Source: Gluconobacter frateurii (GTDB lineage: Bacteria > Pseudomonadota > Alphaproteobacteria > Acetobacterales > Acetobacteraceae). From it: a stretch of DNA of 64,000 nucleotides. Made by a program: the position numbers and the translations under genes. The stretch spans positions 1 through 64,000 of the forward strand of contig NZ_BEWN01000001.1 of NCBI RefSeq assembly GCF_002723955.1, written 5' to 3'. Below, one piece after another: positions 33,453 through 42,431 of the stretch. The notes beneath the pieces are model-generated. The model made no database searches and was not told the DNA's origin. It worked only from the letters and a program-made list of their open reading frames with translations. Each line of letters opens with the position of its first letter. The stretch's first letter is position 1.

Positions 33453-35855
33453 ATGCCCCGAGCATCTCGGCTTCTACTGTCTGGCGTTGCACTGGCAGGC
33501 CTGCTGACCGGCGTAGCGAGCGCCGCTACCCAGAACGCCCGACACCGTCACGAGACGTCTTCCAGAAAAATGTTGTCACGACAGAAGCCCGTGCCAGCCA
33601 AGCCAAAACCATCTGTTAAATCTGGCTCAGAAGCCCTGATGGTCCGGGCGCATCGAACTGGTGCGCACAGCGCGGTCGAGGTCGTCAGTCGTCAGACGCT
33701 TGATCATTTCGTGGCGGGTACAAGCCCGATGCAGGTTCTGGCCTTGACCACGCCGGGCGCGAACTTTGCATCTGATGATGCCTTCGGCCTCGATACCGTG
33801 GCGAATACGCTCTATGTGCGCGGCTTCAACCAGACCCAGCTTGGGGTTTCCCTGGACGGTATTCCAATGGGAGGACAGGGCTTCCACAACTGGAACGGTC
33901 TTGGCGTCGACCAGATGGAAATTCAGGAAAATATCGAGAGCCTGACCATGTCTCAGGGAGCAGGAGCTCTTGATACGCCGTCTGCACAGACCCTCGGTGG
34001 GGCAATTACGTTCACGTCCAGTGATCCGGAAAACAAGGCTGGCGGCCGGATCAGCCAGCTCTTTGGCAGCAACAATGGTTTCCGTACATTTGCGCGGGCT
34101 GACAGTGGTGTTCTGAATGCAAGCGGGACGAAGTTTTACGTCGCCTATGCCCGCACGGCACAGGATCTGTGGAAAGGCTATGGAGACCAGCAGGAGCAAC
34201 AGGCCAATTTCAAGCTTGTGCAGCCGGTGGGGGATCGCGGCAAGATTACAGCCATCTTCGATTATTCAAATTTCGAGCAGTACAATTACCTCAGCCTGAC
34301 AAAAAACATGTGGCAGAAGATGGGGCGTAACACGACCTACCTGAAGCCGAATTACGAACTGGCCAAGGAATATGCGACTTACGCCCAGAATGGCGGTGTT
34401 CCGAGCAATCTGGAAGGCATTCTGTCCAACGATGAAATTGGCGATTACGCCTATGACGGAACCCAGACACAGCGGAACTACATGTCGGCCATTACGGGGG
34501 ATTTCCGGCTTTTCCCGAATGTGAATTCCAAAACAATTGCTTATGCGCATGTTTCGAACGGTGATTATAGTGCGACCAACCCGTTCCTGACATCTCCTAC
34601 GTCTCAGGTTCCGATGGCCATGGAAACCGGGCATCCGGATGTGCGTCGACTGGGGTTTGTACAGAATTTCGATATTCAGGCCGGGCATCATAACGATATC
34701 AAGACAGGTCTCTGGTACGAGAACGACCGCTTTAATTACCCGATGGAGATGTATGAAGACGGTGTGGATACACCACATTCGTCCATTTCCAATTTCAAGA
34801 ACGGCACGAAATGGTGGGAAGATTCCTTCAACACCAATACCTTCCAGTTCTATCTCCAGGACACATACCACATTCTACCTGAAATGACGGTGACGGCCGG
34901 GTTCAGATCTCTGCTGCAAACGACCCACGGTGGTACCAGCATTGATAATACAGACACATTGTCACAGTGGGGCGTCTATTACAGTCATCCGGCGTCTGGC
35001 AGCCTGACGGCGGCAAATGCCTTCCTGCCGCATTTCAATTTCGATTATCATTTCCTGAACCAGCATGAAATCTATTTTGACATTGCTGAAAACATGCGGG
35101 CCTACGATTACGGAGCGCAGAGTAGCAGCGGAAACCCATGGGGTGGCCTGGGAAGTTCCACAAACTCTGCCCAGTCTGTGTTCAATGCGAACAAGCAGAC
35201 GTTAAGGCCAGAGCGGACGTGGAATTATGTCGTCGGCTATCGCTTCAACTCGCATTTCTTCTCTGGAAGCGCCGATTTCTATCACACGGATTACTACAAC
35301 CGACTGGCTGCCATCACGAGTGGATCGACGGGTAACACCTACAGCGCTTTCATGAATGTTGGTCGTGAAACGATGAACGGTGCGGATGTCGCGGGAACGA
35401 TCCGTCCTCTTCCTGGTCTGGCCATCACCAACAGTTTCAGCTGGAACGATGCGACATACGAAGATTCACGGCTGCCCTATAATGGTGCCTATATCAGCAT
35501 CAAGGGAAAGCATCAGGTCTACTATCCGAAGTTCATGTACAAGGCGAACGTCACATATACCTGGAAGCGCGCGACTTTCAATTTCAACACAACCTATACC
35601 AGTGCGCGTTACATGACTTATACGAACGACGAGAAGATCCCCGCTTACTGGACGTCCAATCTCAACGCGACGTATGATTTTGGTAAGATCGGATTTGTTC
35701 AGAACTTCCAGACATCCTTTGGTGTCACGAACCTGTTCAATCAGGTATATATTGGTGGCGTCTATGGTGCTGCCTCTGTTTCGGGCGATGATAACGCCAA
35801 TCTGTTCATTGCTGCCCCGCGACAGTTTTTTGGAACCGTCTCCGCAAAGTTCTGA
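33453..35855 (+). CDS. Orphan TonB-dependent receptor
   Basis: An 800-residue outer-membrane receptor. A signal peptide (MPRASRLLLSGVALAGLLTG, cleavage near ASAA) is followed by a basic linker, the plug (VVSRQTLDHFVAGTSPMQVL, NTLYVRGFNQTQLGVSLDGI, MTMSQGAGALDTPSAQTLGG) and a barrel ending in FFGTVSAKF. There is no STN domain. The barrel lacks a clear siderophore signature, and no transporter, exbB/tonB or enzyme gene is adjacent: upstream is the unrelated mocR, downstream a strong terminator and then xdhA. The ligand is unknown. A possible promoter (TTGACA at 33390) lies in the 125-base upstream gap. Confidence 0.93.
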   Translation: MPRASRLLLSGVALAGLLTGVASAATQNARHRHETSSRKMLSRQKPVPAKPKPSVKSGSEALMVRAHRTGAHSAVEVVSRQTLDHFVAGTSPMQVLALTTPGANFASDDAFGLDTVANTLYVRGFNQTQLGVSLDGIPMGGQGFHNWNGLGVDQMEIQENIESLTMSQGAGALDTPSAQTLGGAITFTSSDPENKAGGRISQLFGSNNGFRTFARADSGVLNASGTKFYVAYARTAQDLWKGYGDQQEQQANFKLVQPVGDRGKITAIFDYSNFEQYNYLSLTKNMWQKMGRNTTYLKPNYELAKEYATYAQNGGVPSNLEGILSNDEIGDYAYDGTQTQRNYMSAITGDFRLFPNVNSKTIAYAHVSNGDYSATNPFLTSPTSQVPMAMETGHPDVRRLGFVQNFDIQAGHHNDIKTGLWYENDRFNYPMEMYEDGVDTPHSSISNFKNGTKWWEDSFNTNTFQFYLQDTYHILPEMTVTAGFRSLLQTTHGGTSIDNTDTLSQWGVYYSHPASGSLTAANAFLPHFNFDYHFLNQHEIYFDIAENMRAYDYGAQSSSGNPWGGLGSSTNSAQSVFNANKQTLRPERTWNYVVGYRFNSHFFSGSADFYHTDYYNRLAAITSGSTGNTYSAFMNVGRETMNGADVAGTIRPLPGLAITNSFSWNDATYEDSRLPYNGAYISIKGKHQVYYPKFMYKANVTYTWKRATFNFNTTYTSARYMTYTNDEKIPAYWTSNLNATYDFGKIGFVQNFQTSFGVTNLFNQVYIGGVYGAASVSGDDNANLFIAAPRQFFGTVSAKF

Positions 35856-35879
35856 ATTCGGTTTTCAGGCACTCTGCAA

Positions 35880-35911
35880 ACACCCGGCCGTCGTGCCGGG
35901 TGTTTTTATTT
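35880..35911 (+). terminator. Rho-independent terminator after the orphan receptor
   Basis: ACACCCGGC (35880-35888) pairs with GCCGGGTGT (35895-35903) around a 6-base loop, followed by TTTTATTT. This is a textbook intrinsic terminator, 25 bases after the receptor stop. The following 208 bases before xdhA show no gene. Confidence 0.93.
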
Positions 35912-36119
35912 GGGCTTCCGATCAAGCATGCTCTCGAAAAAGCAACACTCTATGCGTATCTTGGTACTGGACGGCAACGCTCTGCCCGGTGCAGGAGTCT
36001 GCTAGTCTTCCCATTTTCGTATCCGGGATTCCCCGCTTTTTTCAGGGTCGCGTTTTGCCAGTTCAGCCAGAATTCTTTCTTTTTCCAGTACAGACGTCGC
36101 GTTCAGGAGGGCGGGTGTG

Positions 36120-37580
36120 ATGAGGCAGGTCGTCCAGTTTTATCTTGGTGACGAACGCTGTGCACTGGCCGGCATCTCTCCGACGCTGACTTTGCTGGAC
36201 TGGCTGCGTGAGCGCGGCCGGACCGGAACGAAAGAGGGCTGTAACGAAGGGGACTGCGGTGCCTGTACGGTTCTGGTTGTTCGGCTGGAACAGGGCCGGC
36301 TGGTCTGGCGCGCGGTTAATGCGTGCATCCAGTTCGTGAGTATGCTGGACGGGGCTCAGGTCTATACGATTGAAGATCTCGGCACGCCGGATGCTCCGCA
36401 CCCGGTTCAGGCGGCAATGGTCGAGCAGCATGGCTCCCAGTGTGGCTTCTGTACGCCGGGTTTTGTCATGTCCATGGCCGCTTATCGCAAGGCGCCGGGT
36501 GCTACGGATGACGATGCGAAGATTGATGACGCGCTGGCGGGAAACCTGTGTCGCTGCACGGGATACGCGCCCATCGTGCGGGCCATGAAGCAGTCCATGA
36601 CCGCGGGGCCTGATCGTTTCGATGCGCAGGTTCAGACCATTACGGAGCGTCTGGTTGAGCTGAATGATGGTGAAACCGTGCAGCTTTCTGGCCCGGAAGG
36701 GACGCTGACGGTACCGGGTAATGTAGATGTTCTGGCCGAAACGCTGGAACAGAACCCAGACGCCACCATCGTTGCCGGTGCTACGGATGTTGGCCTGTGG
36801 GTGACGAAGGGGATGCGGCAGCTTCGGCATGTTGTGGCCATCGGCCGTGTGCCAGAACTTCGCCGTATGGAACGAACAGCGGAAGGTCTTACAATTGGGG
36901 CCGCCGTGACATATCAGGAAGCCCAGCCACGCATTGCGGAATTGCTGCCGGATGCGGGGGAAATGATCCGCCGTCTGGGTTCGACGCAGGTTCGCAATAG
37001 CGCGACGGTGTGCGGGAATATCGCGAACGGTTCCCCGATTGGTGATGGACCGCCGATGTTTATTGCCGCAGGGGCTACGCTTTATTTGCGTCTGGGCAAT
37101 GAGCGCCGCTCTTTGCCGCTGGAATCCTATTTCATTGCTTATGGAAAGCAGGACCGTCGGCCGGGCGAGTTTGTGGAAGGCGTGACTATTCCGGTTCCTC
37201 CGGAGAATGCGCAGTTTCGTGCGTACAAGATTTCCAAACGCTTCGATCAGGATATTTCCGCGGTTCTGGGGGCCTTCATGATGGAGCGGAATGCTGAAGG
37301 CATCATCACGTCCGTACGTCTGGCTTATGGCGGCATGGCGGCAACACCCAAGCGGGCTGAGCAGGCGGAAGCCGCGCTGCTGGGACGTGCTTGGAATGAA
37401 GAGGCACTTGAAGCCGCGCGCGCTGCCATCGCACAGGACTTTACGCCACTGACCGACATGCGTGCGACGGACTGGTACCGTCGCACAGTGGCCGCCAATC
37501 TGCTGACGCGTTTCTTTGAAGAAACGACGGGCGGCCCCTTGGCGCGTCTGGCTCGCACCGGAGGGCTGGCTCATGTCTGA
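36120..37580 (+). CDS. xdhA: Xanthine dehydrogenase small subunit (2Fe-2S and FAD)
   Basis: A 486-residue XdhA. Residues 1-160 hold the two [2Fe-2S] domains: plant-type CNEGDCGAC with its fourth Cys in NACIQF, and the helical CGFCTPG plus CRCTGY. Residues about 190-480 are the FAD domain (AGATDVGLWVTKGMRQL, GSTQVRNSATVCGNIANGSPIGD). It passes electrons from the molybdenum subunit to NAD. AGGAGG lies 10 bases before ATG 36120; an adjacent GTG at 36117 is the other candidate. It overlaps xdhB by 8 bases. Confidence 0.96.
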   Translation: MRQVVQFYLGDERCALAGISPTLTLLDWLRERGRTGTKEGCNEGDCGACTVLVVRLEQGRLVWRAVNACIQFVSMLDGAQVYTIEDLGTPDAPHPVQAAMVEQHGSQCGFCTPGFVMSMAAYRKAPGATDDDAKIDDALAGNLCRCTGYAPIVRAMKQSMTAGPDRFDAQVQTITERLVELNDGETVQLSGPEGTLTVPGNVDVLAETLEQNPDATIVAGATDVGLWVTKGMRQLRHVVAIGRVPELRRMERTAEGLTIGAAVTYQEAQPRIAELLPDAGEMIRRLGSTQVRNSATVCGNIANGSPIGDGPPMFIAAGATLYLRLGNERRSLPLESYFIAYGKQDRRPGEFVEGVTIPVPPENAQFRAYKISKRFDQDISAVLGAFMMERNAEGIITSVRLAYGGMAATPKRAEQAEAALLGRAWNEEALEAARAAIAQDFTPLTDMRATDWYRRTVAANLLTRFFEETTGGPLARLARTGGLAHV

Positions 37581-39900
37581 GGCTCGCAAGATGCTGGTTC
37601 AGGGTGCTGCATCGACCAGCATGAAACATGAAAGCGCGATCCTGCATGTGACAGGGCGAGCAAACTACATTGACGATATGCCTGAGCCGAAAGGCATGTT
37701 GCATGTTGTTCCAGGGCTGAGCACCAAAGCTCATGCGCGGATCGTTTCCATGGATCTGAACGCTGTGCGGTCTGCGCCGGGTGTGGTGCGGGTTCTGACG
37801 GCCGAGGATGTTCCGGGCGAGAATGAGATCAGCCCGGTTCATGCGCATGACGAGCCCCTACTGGCCACGGATCATGTCTACTACTGGGGCCAGCCGATGT
37901 TTGCCGTGGTGGCGACGTCTCGTCAGGCTGCCCGTAAGGCCGTCCGGCTCGCGAAGATCGAGTATGAAGAAAAGCCTGCTATCCTGAACGTCGCTCAGGC
38001 GCGGGAAGCCGGTGGCGATCTGGTCTGGCGCCCGTTGGTCATGAAGCGCGGTGATGTGGATGCCGGACTGGCTGCCGCACCGCGTCGTCTGTCTGGCAGT
38101 ATCACGATGGGCGGGCAGGAGCATTTCTACCTTGAAGGGCAGGCCGCTCTGGCTCAGCCGGGTGAGGCCGGGGAAATGCGTGTCTGGTCTTCCACGCAGC
38201 ATCCGTCTGAAACGCAGCATCTGGTGGCGTGTGTTCTGGGTCGGCCGCATCATCTGGTCACGACGGAAGTGCGCAGGATGGGCGGGGGCTTTGGGGGTAA
38301 GGAAACGCAGGCCAATGCTGCGGCCTGTCTGGCGGCCATTGCGGCTGATCTGACCGGGCAGACTGCGAAGATGCGTCTGGACCGTGACGACGACATGATG
38401 ATGACCGGCAAGCGGCATGACTTTGTCGTCGATTATGATGTCGGCTTTACGGATGACGGGGACATTCTGGCAGTCGATATGGTTCTGGCAGCCCGCTGTG
38501 GCTGGTCCGCCGATCTGTCCGGTCCTGTTGTGGATCGTGCGCTGTTTCATGCAGACAACGCGTATTTCTATCCGGATGTGCGGTTCCGTTCCGAGCCACT
38601 GCGCACCAACACGCAGTCCAACACGGCTTATCGAGGGTTTGGTGGCCCGCAGGGTATTGTCGCGGCAGAACGGGTGATCGAGGAAGTCGCATTTGCGACG
38701 GGGCTTGATCCTGTGACTGTGCGACTGCGAAATTTCTATGGAACGACAGACCGGAACGTCACGCCGTATCATATGACGGTGGAAGATTCGATCAGCCGGG
38801 AAATCGTCACGGAACTGGTACGGCGCTGCGATTATGCAAAGCGCAAGGAAGAGATCCGCGCTTTCAATAAAACCAGTCGTTACATCAAGCGCGGGATTGC
38901 CCTGACGCCGGTGAAATTCGGCATTTCTTTCACGGCGACACATTACAATCAGGCTGGTGCGCTGGTTCACGTTTACACGGATGGCTCCGTGCAGGTGAAC
39001 CATGGCGGGACGGAGATGGGGCAGGGTCTGCACACGAAAATGGTGCAGATTGCCATGCGTGAGTTCGGGCTGACGTCCGACCGGGTACGCATTACTGCCA
39101 CCACAACTGGCAAGGTTCCCAACACATCCGCAACGGCTGCGTCTTCCGGGGCAGATCTGAACGGCATGGCAGTTTTGGACGCCATTACCAAGATCAAGCG
39201 CCGCATGATCGCGTTTGCTGCCGAGAAGTGGAATGTCGCTGAGGAAGACGTGCAGTTCCTGCCAGATGGCGTGCATGTCGGCTCAGACGTCATGACTTTC
39301 CAGCAACTGGCCTGGCAGGTTTATTTCGCCCGTATTTCCCTGTCTTCCAACGGGTTCTACAAAACGCCCAAGATTTCCTGGGATCCGGCAACAGGGCGAG
39401 GACGTCCATTCTACTACTTCGCTTATGGCGCGGCCTGTGCGGAAGTGTCCGTTGATCTGCTGACGGGTGAAAACACCATGGACCGCGTGGATATTCTCCA
39501 TGACGCCGGGCAGTCCCTGAACCCGGATATTGATGTCGGGCAGATCGAAGGTGGCTTCGTGCAGGGCGCAGGCTGGCTGACGATGGAAGAGCTGGTCTGG
39601 GATCCCGCTGGTCGTCTGCGGACACATGCCCCCAGCACCTACAAGATCCCGGCCTGTTCGGATCGTCCGCGTATTTTCAATGTGGAACTGCTGGAAAACG
39701 CCCCGAACCGGGAAGAGACAATTTTCCGGTCCAAGGCCGTTGGGGAGCCTCCTTTTGTGCATGGCGTGGCTGTTCTTCAGGCCATTTCTGACGCGCTTGC
39801 CAGCCTGAATGACTACAAGACCTGCCCCCAGCTTGATGCACCCGCCACGCCGGAACGGGTTCTGCGTACTGCCATGAGCCTGCGTGGCGAGATCGACTGA
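37573..39900 (+). CDS. xdhB: Xanthine dehydrogenase molybdopterin-binding subunit
   Basis: A 775-residue XdhB that oxidises hypoxanthine and xanthine. The aldehyde/xanthine oxidoreductase entry is at MKHESAILHVTGRANYIDDM, the molybdopterin region contains RRMGGGFGGKETQ, the arginine-bearing YRGFGGPQG, GTEMGQGLHTKM and TAASSGADLNG. The C-terminal SKAVGEPPFVHG carries the catalytic Glu. The start at 37573 overlaps xdhA and opens MSEARKMLVQG. The motif set is that of purine dehydrogenases, not of isoquinoline or CO dehydrogenases. Confidence 0.96.
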   Translation: MSEARKMLVQGAASTSMKHESAILHVTGRANYIDDMPEPKGMLHVVPGLSTKAHARIVSMDLNAVRSAPGVVRVLTAEDVPGENEISPVHAHDEPLLATDHVYYWGQPMFAVVATSRQAARKAVRLAKIEYEEKPAILNVAQAREAGGDLVWRPLVMKRGDVDAGLAAAPRRLSGSITMGGQEHFYLEGQAALAQPGEAGEMRVWSSTQHPSETQHLVACVLGRPHHLVTTEVRRMGGGFGGKETQANAAACLAAIAADLTGQTAKMRLDRDDDMMMTGKRHDFVVDYDVGFTDDGDILAVDMVLAARCGWSADLSGPVVDRALFHADNAYFYPDVRFRSEPLRTNTQSNTAYRGFGGPQGIVAAERVIEEVAFATGLDPVTVRLRNFYGTTDRNVTPYHMTVEDSISREIVTELVRRCDYAKRKEEIRAFNKTSRYIKRGIALTPVKFGISFTATHYNQAGALVHVYTDGSVQVNHGGTEMGQGLHTKMVQIAMREFGLTSDRVRITATTTGKVPNTSATAASSGADLNGMAVLDAITKIKRRMIAFAAEKWNVAEEDVQFLPDGVHVGSDVMTFQQLAWQVYFARISLSSNGFYKTPKISWDPATGRGRPFYYFAYGAACAEVSVDLLTGENTMDRVDILHDAGQSLNPDIDVGQIEGGFVQGAGWLTMEELVWDPAGRLRTHAPSTYKIPACSDRPRIFNVELLENAPNREETIFRSKAVGEPPFVHGVAVLQAISDALASLNDYKTCPQLDAPATPERVLRTAMSLRGEID

Positions 39901-39902
39901 CC

Positions 39903-40727
39903 ATGTTGGAAGCCATCCGCCGCTGGCGTGATGCGGGGGAGGCAGTGGCCAGAATTACGGTTCTGGTTGCCAAAGGATCTACTCCGCGTGAAGCCGGGGC
40001 CTACATGCTGGTGACGTCGCGCGAGCAGGTTGGGACCATTGGCGGGGGGCGTCTGGAGTGGGACTGCATGGCAGAGGCCCGTACTCTTTTGACGGAGAAT
40101 GGTGGTCGTCTTGAGCGGCATATTCCGCTGGGCCCGGCCATCAACCAATGTTGCGGAGGGGCCGTCACCGTCAGTATCGAGCGCGTCGTGGATATGGAGG
40201 CGCTTGAACGTGAGGCATGGAAAGAGCGGGAAGGGCTGCCTCGGCTGATCCTGTTCGGGGCCGGACATGTTGGCAGGGCTCTGGCCAAGTCGCTCGCATT
40301 GCTGCCTTTGCAACTCATATGGGTGGACGCACGGGAAGATGAATTCGGGCCGGTTCCACCAGCCGTTGATGCGCAGGTGACGTCTGACTGGGAGAGCATT
40401 CTTGATGCGGTGCCTGCTGGATCCGGCGTTCTAGTCCTGACGCAGAGCCATACGCTGGATGCTTTGATCACGGGTGCTGCGCTGGCCCGGAACGATTTGC
40501 GATACGTTGGCATGATTGGCTCCCGGACGAAGCGCAAGCGTTTTGAAAGTGCATTCCGAGCGATTGATATTCCGCAGGAGCAGATCGATAAGCTTGTTTG
40601 CCCGATCGGGGATTTTGGCGTTCGGGACAAAAGACCTGAAATGATTGCTGCCTTTGTTACGGCAGAAATTGCGGCCCGGTTTCTGGGAGAGGGAGTTTCC
40701 CCCGTCGAGCGGGAATCGGACGTGTAA
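39903..40727 (+). CDS. xdhC: Molybdenum cofactor sulfurase/chaperone XdhC
   Basis: A 274-residue XdhC-family protein, which binds the molybdenum cofactor, helps its sulfuration and inserts it in XdhB. The N-terminal XdhC/CoxI domain (TVLVAKGSTPREAGAYMLV, GTIGGGRLEWD, GPAINQCCGGAVTV) is followed by a Rossmann domain (LILFGAGHVGRALAKSLALL, VGMIGSRTKRKRFESAFR, PIGDFGVRDKRPEMIAAFVT). It starts 2 bases after the xdhB stop and completes the operon. Confidence 0.95.
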   Translation: MLEAIRRWRDAGEAVARITVLVAKGSTPREAGAYMLVTSREQVGTIGGGRLEWDCMAEARTLLTENGGRLERHIPLGPAINQCCGGAVTVSIERVVDMEALEREAWKEREGLPRLILFGAGHVGRALAKSLALLPLQLIWVDAREDEFGPVPPAVDAQVTSDWESILDAVPAGSGVLVLTQSHTLDALITGAALARNDLRYVGMIGSRTKRKRFESAFRAIDIPQEQIDKLVCPIGDFGVRDKRPEMIAAFVTAEIAARFLGEGVSPVERESDV

Positions 40728-40811
40728 CGGAAGCTTGCAAAATAGTATTGATTCTTGAATTTCGGAGCTAATAATATTCGTTAATATCGGCAGTTTCCTG
40801 CGGGTTAAAAT

Positions 40812-40829
40812 CATCACGATCTTGTGATG
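40812..40829. repeat. Palindrome between xdhC and the glucanase gene
   Basis: CATCAC-GATCTT-GTGATG is a perfect 6-6-6 inverted repeat, 46-64 bases before the next start codon, with another GTGATG at 40846-40851. It could be an operator of the glucanase gene. The rest of this 148-base gap is AT-rich and shows no gene. Confidence 0.4.
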
Positions 40830-40875
40830 TAACACCACATTCAAGTGATGCGTGGTCTGCGCTTATGGTGAGCGC

Positions 40876-42417
40876 ATGAGCACTGACTTTCGGATGCAGC
40901 CTGCGCCAGGCAGCAGGTTTCTCTCGACAGCACGACGTGCAGGACAACAGTTCTGTGCTTCCTCCTCCCGTCTCCTCCGAACCGGAGTGATGGCAGGGGC
41001 TGTGCATCTTGCCCTCTCTTCAGGAACTGCGCTGGCAGCGAATACCGGTACTATTCAGGCAGACAACCCCGCTGCGCTGACCAAGACCGATCAGGCCTTT
41101 GTGGAAGATCTGGAGCATCGGACGTTCCAATGGTTCTGGGATACGGCCAATCCGAAAAACGGACTGGTACCGGATCGCTCGCCGCTTCCCAATGGCGCGG
41201 CCAGCATTGCCAGTGTGGGATTTGGGCTGACAGCTTACGGGATCGGCGCCGAGCGCGGCTATGTCACACGCGATCAGGCTGTTGATCGTACGCTGACAAC
41301 TCTAAGATTTCTCATCAGCTTACCGCAGAATGACAAAGTTTCTGGTGCCTCCGGATACAAGGGCTTTTTCTACCATTTCCTTGACCCGAACACGGGCCTC
41401 CGCGTTGCGGACTGGTCAGAGCTTTCAAGCGTAGACACGACACTTCTGATGGGTGGCGTTCTGTTCGCGCAGTCCTACTATAATCAGGACAACGCGAAGG
41501 AAAAGGAAATCCGCGATATTGCGGACCGTCTGTATCGCCGGGTCGACTGGACGTGGATGAAAGCCCATGGTCCCTGGCTCAGCATGGGCTGGTCTCCGCC
41601 GAACAACTTCATCACAACAGACTGGAAAGGCTACAACGAAGGTCTGATCATATACCTTCTGGCTATCGCCTCTCCGACGCATCCATTGCCTGCACAGACG
41701 TGGAAGACCTGGACTGCTACGTATGACGGGCAGTGGGGTGACTTCCAGGGGCATCAGCTTCTGAACTTTGCACCGATGTTTGGTCATCAGTACAGTGAAT
41801 CCTGGATTGACTTCCGTGGTATTCAGGATGACTTCAACCGCAAACATAAGGATGATTATTTCCAGAATGGGCGCGAAGCCGTATATGCGCAGCGGGCCTA
41901 TGCACAGGCCAATCCGGGCGACTGGAAAGATTATGGGGCGAATATCTGGGGCCTGACGGCGTGTGACGGTCCGGGAGACGCGCATCAGGATTACAACGGT
42001 AAACCCCGTCATTATCTGGCCTACAGTGCGCGTGGAGCCGGGCGGGATTACATTCTTGATGATGGCACCATTGCCCCGACGGCGGCTGGTGGATCCATTG
42101 CCTTTGCTCCGGAAATCGCACTTCCGGCTCTTGAAGAGATGCAAAAGCGCTATGGAAACCGGATCTATAATCAGTACGGCTTCCTGGATTCCTTTAATCC
42201 GTCCTTCAAGGACAAGAACGATTATTGGGTAGACGGTCAGCAGCTCGGTATTGATCAGGGGCCAATCCTGCTGATGCTGGAAAACTGGCGCAGTGGTTTC
42301 GTGTGGGACGTCATGAAGAAGAACCCATACCTGCGCGATGGTCTGGAACGCGCAGGCTTTCAGGGTGGATGGCTCAGCGAAAAGACTGCATCCAGTAAGA
42401 GCGATCGCCCGTTATAA
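40876..42417 (+). CDS. GH144/glycoamylase-family secreted glycoside hydrolase
   Basis: A 513-residue exported enzyme. About 60 N-terminal residues include a signal region (GVMAGAVHLALSSGTALAA). The catalytic part has the alpha/alpha-barrel signatures of the glycoamylase family: DLEHRTFQWFWDTANPKNGL, SIASVGFGLTAYGIG, GASGYKGFFYHFLD, ELSSVDTTLLMGGVL, WKGYNEGLIIYLLA, IWGLTACDGPG and a C-terminal WVDGQQLGIDQGPILLMLENWRSG. GH144 members with this pattern cut beta-1,2-glucan, while other annotation calls them glucoamylase. Periplasmic glucan turnover is the best guess. It lies next to, but separated by a terminator from, the glycogen genes. Confidence 0.85.
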   Translation: MSTDFRMQPAPGSRFLSTARRAGQQFCASSSRLLRTGVMAGAVHLALSSGTALAANTGTIQADNPAALTKTDQAFVEDLEHRTFQWFWDTANPKNGLVPDRSPLPNGAASIASVGFGLTAYGIGAERGYVTRDQAVDRTLTTLRFLISLPQNDKVSGASGYKGFFYHFLDPNTGLRVADWSELSSVDTTLLMGGVLFAQSYYNQDNAKEKEIRDIADRLYRRVDWTWMKAHGPWLSMGWSPPNNFITTDWKGYNEGLIIYLLAIASPTHPLPAQTWKTWTATYDGQWGDFQGHQLLNFAPMFGHQYSESWIDFRGIQDDFNRKHKDDYFQNGREAVYAQRAYAQANPGDWKDYGANIWGLTACDGPGDAHQDYNGKPRHYLAYSARGAGRDYILDDGTIAPTAAGGSIAFAPEIALPALEEMQKRYGNRIYNQYGFLDSFNPSFKDKNDYWVDGQQLGIDQGPILLMLENWRSGFVWDVMKKNPYLRDGLERAGFQGGWLSEKTASSKSDRPL

Positions 42418-42431
42418 GGGCGATCTTTTTT
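42403..42431. terminator. Intrinsic terminator overlapping the glucanase stop codon
   Basis: GATCGCCC (42403-42410) pairs with GGGCGATC (42418-42425) around GTTATAA, followed by TTTTTT. The stop codon TAA is inside the loop, and treZ ends at 42432 on the other strand, so one hairpin serves the end of two convergent genes. Confidence 0.93.

Noticed and set aside
36063-37589. A 508-residue minus-strand frame opposite xdhA
   Set aside because: Antisense shadow of a gene with clear Fe-S and FAD motifs; no domain recognised and no ribosome site.
37858-39276. A 472-residue minus-strand frame opposite xdhB
   Set aside because: Antisense shadow in strongly biased coding DNA; no motifs.
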